Below, one piece after another: positions 1 to 5,379 of a stretch of 7,545 nt of DNA (its first letter is position 1; each line of letters begins with the position of its first letter). The DNA comes from Flectobacillus sp. Lineage in GTDB: Bacteria > Bacteroidota > Bacteroidia > Cytophagales > Spirosomataceae. The notes beneath the pieces are model-generated. The model was given only the letters and a program-made list of their open reading frames with translations. It made no database searches and was not told the origin of the DNA. The DNA lies in NCBI GenBank assembly GCA_029865665.1, contig JARXAV010000276.1, forward strand, positions 1-7,545, written 5' to 3'. The translations under genes were made by a program, and so were the position numbers.

Positions 1-88
1 AAACTCCTTTCAATTTTGGATAAAAAGCAAGGCCTAAAACGAGTAGTAAAATCAATACGCTAAGGATATTTTTTGTAAATTTTGACAT
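1..88 (-). CDS. Partial CDS, N-terminus of a membrane-anchored protein, possibly an RND/HlyD-type periplasmic adaptor
   Basis: An open frame reads leftward from an ATG at 88-86 off the left edge, giving 29 complete codons. The translation starts MSKFTKNILSVLILLLVLGL and continues AFYPKLKGV. A short basic n-region with two lysines is followed by about 14 hydrophobic residues and no obvious lipobox or signal peptidase I site, so it looks like an uncleaved N-terminal anchor. Short Lys-rich starts followed by a Leu-rich anchor and a 'FYPKLK'-like exit resemble many Bacteroidota RND efflux adaptor (membrane fusion) proteins. That assignment is inference from the anchor only, because no adaptor domain is visible. 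No Shine-Dalgarno sequence precedes the ATG, as is usual in this phylum. It is transcribed divergently from the cassette beginning at 413. Confidence 0.55.
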   Translation of the reverse strand, partial: MSKFTKNILSVLILLLVLGLAFYPKLKGV

Positions 89-211
89 ATAGGATGGGTG
101 TTGATAAAAGATATTGACTCGTGGTAAATTTACAGAATTCCACTCAAATCACTGCCCTTATTCATGGGGTATTGAGGGAATTGGAAAGGCTTTTCGTCTT
201 TTTAGTTCAAG

Positions 212-224
212 CAAAAAATAGTAA
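212..224 (+). repeat. Left copy of a 13-bp direct repeat flanking the accessory cassette
   Basis: CAAAAAATAGTAA occurs here and, exactly and in the same orientation, at 3103-3115 on the other side of the two-gene cassette. Both copies also have CAAG just upstream, 0 bases away here and 2 bases away in the right copy. The repeat is AT-rich and could be chance, but its position makes it a candidate insertion footprint. Confidence 0.4.
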
Positions 225-323
225 ATTGCAGTAGTTATATTAAATCCTCAAAAATGAATATCACACAAATTTCAGACCAGTTAGATAACCTCTTAAATTG
301 AGTATTGAATTACATTAACAGAC

Positions 324-357
324 TTTTCGACATTTCACTCAAAAGCAACTATATTTG
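324..357 (+). promoter_or_regulatory. Candidate Bacteroidota-type promoter for the pyrophosphohydrolase-helicase cassette
   Basis: TATATTTG at 350-357 matches the Bacteroidota -7 consensus TAnnTTTG exactly. The -33 element is weak: TTTC at 324-327, 22 bases upstream of the -7 box, where TTTG or TTG would be expected. Transcription would start near 364, leaving a leader of about 50 bases before the ATG at 413. No clear palindromic operator overlaps it. Confidence 0.4.
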
Positions 358-412
358 CTTACATCGATTAACCCAACGCCTCAATTAATCATAAATCCAG
401 CACATCAAAACT

Positions 413-742
413 ATGACAGAAAACCAAGAAATCATTCATCAGCTTGTTAGATTCAGAAATGAACGAGACTGGGAACAATTTCATAATCCCAAAGATCTTG
501 CGTTAGCATTAAGCGTAGAATCTGCCGAATTATTAGAGCTATTTCTTTGGAAAAAACCAGAGGATGCCAACGTAGAGAAAGTAAAAGAGGAGCTTGCTGA
601 TGTACTTTCCTACGCTTTTTTGCTTGCAGACAAGTATAACTTAAACATAAAAGATATTATACTTGATAAAATTCAAAAAAATGCTAAGAAATATCCAATT
701 GATAAATCAAAAGGAAATGCTAAGAAATACAATGAACTATGA
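413..742 (+). CDS. DCTPP1/MazG-like nucleotide pyrophosphohydrolase
   Basis: This encodes a 109-residue all-alpha NTP pyrophosphatase, predicted to hydrolyse a nucleoside triphosphate, probably dCTP or a related base, to the monophosphate and PPi in the cytoplasm. The metal-binding signature is complete: E36-x2-E39 on one helix and E60-x2-D63 on the next, with E59 adjacent. The start RFRNERDWEQFHNPKDLALA closely resembles human DCTPP1 (RS21-C6), including the Trp/Phe/His (W20, F23, H24) of its base pocket. W46, the KKYP motif near residue 94 and the final KKYNEL also match DCTPP1, so the protein is full length. No Shine-Dalgarno sequence is seen. Its TGA (740-742) overlaps the ATG (739) of the next gene, so the two are almost certainly co-transcribed and translationally coupled. 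Fold and catalytic class are secure; the dCTP preference is inferred from resemblance. Confidence 0.93.
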   Translation: MTENQEIIHQLVRFRNERDWEQFHNPKDLALALSVESAELLELFLWKKPEDANVEKVKEELADVLSYAFLLADKYNLNIKDIILDKIQKNAKKYPIDKSKGNAKKYNEL

Positions 743-2946
743 AAGACACTAATACGCTGAAAATTAAAAAATATAATTTCAATACAAACACACCAAGTTT
801 ATTACTAGAATCTAACCTTATAACCAACTATTGGCCAATTGTTTACATACTAAATAGTAACCAAAAAGGTAAGGCTTACATTGGAGAAACAGCAGATGCT
901 GTAGCACGTATGAATACCCACTTAAGGAACGGTGATAAGAGTGAACTTGATACTGTTTTAATAATTTCAAGTGAATGGTTTAATAAGTCTGCCACACTTG
1001 ACATTGAAGCTAACCTAATCAAATATATGGCAGGTGATGGCAAATACATCTTGCTCAATGCCAATATTGGACTTGCTAATCATAACTATTATCAAAAACA
1101 GGAGGTATACTGGACTTTATTTCAAAACCTCTGGAATCAATTAAGAACACAAGGACTTGTTAAACATTCTTTAGAACATATTAACAACTCTGATTTATTT
1201 AAATATTCTCCTTACAAAACTCTATCATCAGAACAGAAAGATGGGCTAATGAATATTATGCAATGTTTGTTAGAAGACAAGTATCACAATTTTATCATTG
1301 AAGGAGGTGCGGGTACAGGCAAAACAATTATTGGAATCTTCCTTTTTAAACTTTTACATTCAGATAATACAGATTTTAATTTTAAAGAATTTGGAGAAGA
1401 TGAATCAACCTTCATACAACTCATTCAAGAGATAAAGGAAAAGTATACAGAACTCAAGATGGCACTTGTCGTGCCTATGGCCTCTTTTAGAAAAACACTG
1501 CAAAAAATATTTAAAAATATTAACGGCCTCAAAATCTCAATGGTTATTGGCCCCGCTGACGTTTCTAAAGAAGAGTATGATATCATTTTAGTAGATGAGT
1601 CTCATCGCCTTCGAAGACGTGCTAATCTTGGAACCTATTTTAAGGCATTTGACGATGCGTGCTTAAGATTAGATTTAAATAAGGATGAAGCAAGTGAATT
1701 AGATTGGGTAATTATGCAGTCTAAAAAAACACTACTATTTTATGATGCTAATCAGTCAATCAAACCTTCAGATACGAAGCAACAGGATTTCAATTTATTA
1801 AAGCAACATCCCGATACATATACATTTCAATTAAACTCTCAATTTAGAGTTAAAGGAGGCAACTCTTATGTGCAATTTGTAGACAACCTATTAAAAGGTA
1901 GAACAGATGCTATTTCAAAAAAATATCAATCTCCTAAATATGAATTTAAGCTGTTTACTAATCTTCAGCAAATGGTTAATACAATCAAAGACAACGACCA
2001 AATGTATGGATTATCTAGACTGATTGCTGGCTACTCATGGGCATGGGTATCTAAAAATGACCCTTCGCTATATGATATTGTGATTAATGATGTTAAACTT
2101 CAATGGAATAGTGTGTCTGAAGACTGGATTAACTCCCCTAATGCGCTAAACGAAGTTGGATGTATTCATACGACACAAGGATATGACCTCAACTATTCTG
2201 GTATTATTTTGGGAAATGAGATAACCTATAATGAATCAACAAATCAGATTGAGGTACTTGCCCAAAACTACTATGATAAAAATGGGAAGATGTCCATTAA
2301 AGACCCGCTTGAGTTAAAAAACTTCATCATAAATATCTATAAAACAATTTTTCTAAGGGGTATCAAAGGAACGTATATCTATGCATGTGATACCAAACTT
2401 AGAAACTATTTAGCAAAATATGTAGAGGTAGAAGACGAACCTGTATCTGAGTCAGAAAACACTATTACATTCTACTTAAGACAGGAAGTTATACCCTTCC
2501 AAAATGCAGTTCCTTTCTATAATTTAAAGGCTTCAGCAGGGTTGTTTAGCGAATCTCAAAACTTCAATGATGATGAAACAATATGGTTAAAAGTAGAAAG
2601 TGAGTTAAAAATCACTGAAGATAGTTTTGCCATTAAGGTAATAGGAGAATCGATGAATAAAATCATTCCAAATGAAGCAATTTGTCTCTTTAAAAAATAT
2701 CATACAGGTTCAAGAAATGGAAAGATTGTATTAGTAGAACTTACCGATTTACAAGACTCAGAAACTGGTTCTGCATATACAATTAAAGAATATCATAGTA
2801 CAAAAACTATTGATGAAGATGGCTGGTCCCATCAATCTATCACTTTAAAGCCACTATCTTTTGATACTAGCTACGAGGAAATCATTTTATCCGAAAATGA
2901 TACCAACTTACATAGAGTCGTTGGTATTTTTGATAGAGTCCTTTAA
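739..2946 (+). CDS. GIY-YIG nuclease / Schlafen group 3 (DUF2075) helicase / S24 peptidase fusion protein
   Basis: This is a 735-residue cytoplasmic protein with three recognisable modules. (1) GIY-YIG nuclease, about residues 32-112: VYI at 35-37, YIGET at 47-51, R57, H61, E90 and N107, the expected catalytic set. (2) Superfamily 1-like P-loop helicase of the SLFN-g3/DUF2075 type, about 155-560: Walker A GGAGTGKT at 189-196, Walker B ILVDESHR around D286-E287, YDANQ at 335-339, QFR with R370, HTTQGYDL at 477-484, and LRGIKGTY with R540. (3) A LexA/UmuD-like S24 domain, about 590-735: candidate cleavage site ASAG (A600-G601), GESM with Ser638, and a Lys in TIKEY (K683). The ATG overlaps the upstream stop as ATGA, which fixes the start. 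The known families imply nucleic-acid translocation and cleavage; control by S24 self-cleavage, and a role in defence or DNA damage response, are inferences. The gene is visibly AT-richer than purD or ricT. No frameshift or missing key residue was found. Confidence 0.92.
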   Translation: MKDTNTLKIKKYNFNTNTPSLLLESNLITNYWPIVYILNSNQKGKAYIGETADAVARMNTHLRNGDKSELDTVLIISSEWFNKSATLDIEANLIKYMAGDGKYILLNANIGLANHNYYQKQEVYWTLFQNLWNQLRTQGLVKHSLEHINNSDLFKYSPYKTLSSEQKDGLMNIMQCLLEDKYHNFIIEGGAGTGKTIIGIFLFKLLHSDNTDFNFKEFGEDESTFIQLIQEIKEKYTELKMALVVPMASFRKTLQKIFKNINGLKISMVIGPADVSKEEYDIILVDESHRLRRRANLGTYFKAFDDACLRLDLNKDEASELDWVIMQSKKTLLFYDANQSIKPSDTKQQDFNLLKQHPDTYTFQLNSQFRVKGGNSYVQFVDNLLKGRTDAISKKYQSPKYEFKLFTNLQQMVNTIKDNDQMYGLSRLIAGYSWAWVSKNDPSLYDIVINDVKLQWNSVSEDWINSPNALNEVGCIHTTQGYDLNYSGIILGNEITYNESTNQIEVLAQNYYDKNGKMSIKDPLELKNFIINIYKTIFLRGIKGTYIYACDTKLRNYLAKYVEVEDEPVSESENTITFYLRQEVIPFQNAVPFYNLKASAGLFSESQNFNDDETIWLKVESELKITEDSFAIKVIGESMNKIIPNEAICLFKKYHTGSRNGKIVLVELTDLQDSETGSAYTIKEYHSTKTIDEDGWSHQSITLKPLSFDTSYEEIILSENDTNLHRVVGIFDRVL

Positions 2947-2978
2947 GTCAATTTTATCTTATAGATTATAATTTATGA

Positions 2979-3017
2979 GTTCCTTTCATTTCAAGGCATT
3001 CTTGAAATGAAAGGAAC
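2979..3017. repeat. Perfect 17-bp inverted repeat (hairpin), 5-base loop
   Basis: The arm GTTCCTTTCATTTCAAG (2979-2995) is the exact reverse complement of 3001-3017, with loop GCATT. It lies 33 bases after the stop of the helicase fusion gene. A stem this long would be stable as RNA, but no T-tract follows on either strand and the arms are only moderately GC-rich. It is therefore not a textbook intrinsic terminator. It could protect the 3' end of the cassette transcript, act as a terminator of the Bacteroidota kind, or be a relic of a mobile element. Confidence 0.8.
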
Positions 3018-3102
3018 ATTACTTGAGTTTTCATTCTGCAATTGTCTCATATATCGGTTTCAAACTATCTCATTACAAATATTTTCAATCGACATACAAG
3101 AA

Positions 3103-3115
3103 CAAAAAATAGTAA
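3103..3115 (+). repeat. Right copy of the 13-bp direct repeat flanking the accessory cassette
   Basis: This is an exact copy of CAAAAAATAGTAA, also present at 212-224, in the same orientation and on the far side of the cassette. It sits between the 17-bp hairpin and the convergent terminator. Confidence 0.4.
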
Positions 3116-3129
3116 CATCATAAAACAAT

Positions 3130-3166
3130 AACTCCCCACCGAACAAAATCCGATGGGGAGTTTTTT
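3130..3166. terminator. Bidirectional intrinsic terminator between the convergent cassette and gldH
   Basis: AACTCCCCA (3130-3138) pairs perfectly with TGGGGAGTT (3154-3162), and two further C-G pairs lie inside a C/A mismatch. On the plus strand the stem ends in a run of six T (3161-3166), the classic form for stopping transcription from the cassette. On the minus strand it is followed by TTATTGTTTTA, a weaker U-rich tract that could end the purD-ricT-gldH transcript. The last gldH codons lie on the plus-strand T-run, so the stem begins immediately after the gldH stop. Confidence 0.85.
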
Positions 3167-3674
3167 ATTGTACTTTTTTACTTTCTATGGAAACACCTAT
3201 ACTGATAATATCAGGAATAGGGTCTTGTCGCATATACTGGCGTATTTGGATTTTGTACGTTCCATTGTGGGGAAACTTAAAATTTTTGAACCCTAATATT
3301 TTATGATCATAGACATCTCCTAAACCATCTCCTAATTGTTTGCCGGTTGTTGGGTCAAAAAGTACTAATTCGTCCAGTTTCTGATGAATTACTTTCCCTT
3401 TCTTGTCTGTCAAATAGTGCGTCAAATAGAGGTTATAATAAGGATACGTACGGTTATTACGCACATTATAAAACACATCGTAGGTTTTGGTACTATCTGT
3501 CACCTCAAAACTAAAACTCGGAGCATCCTTCACAAACCATTTGGCATCGGCAATGTCATAATTATCTTTCATCAACACCTCTACATTACTATTATTACAC
3601 GAATACAGTAATATCGAAAAAGTACAAAAAGTAATATAGCTTATAACTTGTTTCACCTTCTTAATTGTTATCAA
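3165..3674 (-). CDS. gldH: Gliding motility lipoprotein GldH
   Basis: This encodes an outer-envelope lipoprotein of the Bacteroidota gliding apparatus; in Flavobacterium johnsoniae GldH is required for gliding. The 169-residue frame has a basic n-region (K5, K6, K8), a hydrophobic stretch and a lipobox LLYSC with the lipidated Cys at 26. The mature part carries the family-like core YDVFYNVRNNRTYPYYNLYL (residues about 65-84) and a C-terminal beta-rich region. Length is normal for the family. No in-frame ATG lies before the signal peptide. The candidates are TTG at 3674, three bases after the ricT stop and in the same frame, or GTG at 3656, which gives a 19-residue signal before Cys. I keep the longer form but the start is uncertain. 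Placement right behind ricT is a known Bacteroidota arrangement and supports the call. Translation probably depends on re-initiation after ricT. Confidence 0.85.
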   Translation of the reverse strand: MITIKKVKQVISYITFCTFSILLYSCNNSNVEVLMKDNYDIADAKWFVKDAPSFSFEVTDSTKTYDVFYNVRNNRTYPYYNLYLTHYLTDKKGKVIHQKLDELVLFDPTTGKQLGDGLGDVYDHKILGFKNFKFPHNGTYKIQIRQYMRQDPIPDIISIGVSIESKKVQ

Positions 3675-3677
3675 AAC

Positions 3678-5351
3678 CTATTCTTGTGTAGGAGGTTTTG
3701 GATTTTGTGGTTTATTTGAATTTGGCTTATTCCCAGATTTATGTCCTCCGTGTGGATGTTGTCCTTTTCCCTGCATTTTGCCTTGCCCTCCACTGTTGTT
3801 ATGCTGTGGTTGCTTTTGCTTTGGTGCGGGGGCTGGGTTTTGCGGCTGTCCTGCATTCGCTTGGTTTGCGTTTTCAGGTTTTGCTTGCTTAGGCCCTTGT
3901 GGATTTCCTCCTTGCTGCTTCTGATGATTTGGTTTATGCACCTTCTGGTGTTGCCCAGTCTGTTGTGAAGGCTTCGCTTGTGGGCTATCTCCATTCGCTG
4001 CAGGTTTCGCTTCCGTATTGGCAACTGGCTTAGCCTGATTATTTCCTTTCGGTTTATTCACAAAACGTTCCGAACGTTGTTCTGGACGTTCTTTGCGTTC
4101 TTGTCCTCCTTTTTTCTCTGGATTCTCAGGCTTGATGTCTTTACGTTCAGTCTTAAACTCTTTTTTATCGTTTCGCTCTGGACGACTCTCGTTGCGTTCG
4201 TTTTTGTGCTTGGCAAAGCCTTTATTATTAGACGATTTCCCTTTGCCATTGCTGTACTTTTTGTCCATTTTATCCAAGTCAGCATTTAAGGCTGTACTTG
4301 TTTCAGCAACAATCGGTTGAATATCGAGTACTTCTAAGGACTGAGGCAAAACCCCTTTTTCGTTCATCGCAAGCACCTCTATCACTTTATCGACTTTCAC
4401 TGGCAACCAGTTACTTTCTTCGCCACGATACCCAAACCACATGATACGCTTGAAAATATCTGTTTTCTGTAAAATAGCATCTCCACGAAGCGTCTGCAAT
4501 GGCTTGTCGATACTTGGAATGTCCTTCAAGGCATCCATGTAGGTTTCAAGCTCGTAGTTCAAGCAACATTTCAAACGTCCACACTGTCCTGATAATTTCA
4601 CAGGATTCAGGGATAAGTTTTGATAACGAGCTGCCGAAGTAGTTACGTTTTTAAAATCCGTTAGCCACGTAGAACAACAAAGTTCTCTTCCGCAAACGCC
4701 AATTCCTCCTACCCTGGAAGCCTCCTGACGTAAGGAAATTTGCTTCATTTCTACACGTACCTTAAATTCTCCTGCCAAGATTTTAATCAATTCACGGAAG
4801 TCAACACGGTCGTCTGACGAATAGTAAAAAATCGCTTTGGTATTATCCGATTGAAATTCAACATCCGATAATTTCATATTGAGTTTCAATTCTTTCACTA
4901 CCTCACGGGTACGGTACATGGTTGGCAAATCACGAGCAATTGCTTGGTCGTGTTTTTCCAAGTCCTTTTCGTTGGCTTTACGATAAATTACACGAAGTTC
5001 ATCGTCGTCTTTAATGCTTTTTTTAAGCATCTGAAGACGCACAAGTTCTCCTTGTAAGGAAACAAATCCAAGATGATGCCCATTGGGAACGTCCACAATT
5101 ACAGGGTCGCCTGCATAAAGTTCAATTTGGTTAATGTTACGGAAATATTCCTTACGTCCTCCCTTGAACTTCACTTCCACCACGTTGTATTTGCTAAACG
5201 TAGGAACATCCATATTCGACAACCAGTCAAATACGTTCATTTTATTACAACCACCCGTACCACAAGCACCATTACTTTGGCAACCTGCTACTTTATCACC
5301 CTCTTTATTACGAGTTCCACAGCTTCCTGAAGAACATGATTTACATCCCAT
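3678..5351 (-). CDS. ricT: RicT/YaaT family PSP1-domain protein with long disordered C-terminal tail
   Basis: This is a PSP1-domain regulator. In Bacillus subtilis, RicT (YaaT) forms an Fe-S-containing complex with RicA and RicF that assists RNase Y-dependent mRNA maturation; the role in Bacteroidota is less defined. The N-terminus of the 557-residue product is Cys-rich (C3, C6, C11, C24, C30, C35) and leads into NVFDWL at 39-44. The PSP1 core spans about 50-345 and contains paired motifs GVCGRELCC (C220, C225, C226) and GQCGRLKCC (C257, C262, C263), the likely cluster ligands. Residues from about 350 to the end are low-complexity: first Arg/Glu/Lys-rich, then Gln/Asn/Pro/Gly/Lys-rich. This tail makes it about twice the length of the Bacillus protein. 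The ATG is 28 bases after the purD stop and gldH follows within bases, indicating an operon. The family call is firm; the function of the tail is unknown. Confidence 0.9.
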   Translation of the reverse strand: MGCKSCSSGSCGTRNKEGDKVAGCQSNGACGTGGCNKMNVFDWLSNMDVPTFSKYNVVEVKFKGGRKEYFRNINQIELYAGDPVIVDVPNGHHLGFVSLQGELVRLQMLKKSIKDDDELRVIYRKANEKDLEKHDQAIARDLPTMYRTREVVKELKLNMKLSDVEFQSDNTKAIFYYSSDDRVDFRELIKILAGEFKVRVEMKQISLRQEASRVGGIGVCGRELCCSTWLTDFKNVTTSAARYQNLSLNPVKLSGQCGRLKCCLNYELETYMDALKDIPSIDKPLQTLRGDAILQKTDIFKRIMWFGYRGEESNWLPVKVDKVIEVLAMNEKGVLPQSLEVLDIQPIVAETSTALNADLDKMDKKYSNGKGKSSNNKGFAKHKNERNESRPERNDKKEFKTERKDIKPENPEKKGGQERKERPEQRSERFVNKPKGNNQAKPVANTEAKPAANGDSPQAKPSQQTGQHQKVHKPNHQKQQGGNPQGPKQAKPENANQANAGQPQNPAPAPKQKQPQHNNSGGQGKMQGKGQHPHGGHKSGNKPNSNKPQNPKPPTQE

Positions 5352-5379
5352 TTTAATTATATGTTAAACAAGCAGCGAA

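Larger units (their letters stand above)
89..412. other. Divergent intergenic region without a gene
   Basis: This 324-base AT-rich gap separates the leftward gene ending at 88 from the rightward cassette starting at 413. I find no credible coding frame: the longest starts seen give peptides of only 11 residues (minus strand, from 165) and 15 residues (plus strand, 254-301). It holds the promoter candidate for the cassette near 324-357 and one copy of a 13-bp direct repeat at 212-224. The leftward gene must also have its promoter here, but I see no strong TAnnTTTG match on that strand. No tRNA or other RNA gene is recognisable. Confidence 0.6.

Noticed and set aside
121..143. Imperfect inverted repeat GTGG-(TA)-AATT / AATT-CCAC between the leftward gene and the cassette
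   Set aside because: There are only eight paired bases with a bulge, four of them self-complementary AATT. This is too weak to call an operator or leader structure.
155..178. Six-base inverted repeat CCCTTA / TGAGGG with a 12-base loop
   Set aside because: The stem is short with one wobble pair and a large loop, and no T-tract follows. It is within chance expectation.
254..301. A 15-codon plus-strand frame upstream of the cassette
   Set aside because: It is too short, has no context, and ends well before the promoter candidate, so it is not a leader of the cassette mRNA.
876..1064. A 62-codon minus-strand frame opposite the GIY-YIG domain
   Set aside because: It is a shadow of the well-supported plus-strand gene, with no independent motif or promoter.
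3007..3123. A 38-codon plus-strand frame starting inside the 17-bp hairpin
   Set aside because: Its start lies in the right arm of the stem, the product has no recognisable motif or signal peptide, no ribosome binding context is seen, and it ends just before a terminator. A chance frame is likelier.
3671..4024. A 117-codon minus-strand frame within the ricT 3' region, along with several similar frames on both strands
   Set aside because: It is an out-of-frame reading of low-complexity ricT DNA. The PSP1 frame accounts for this stretch, and the alternative product is basic and featureless.
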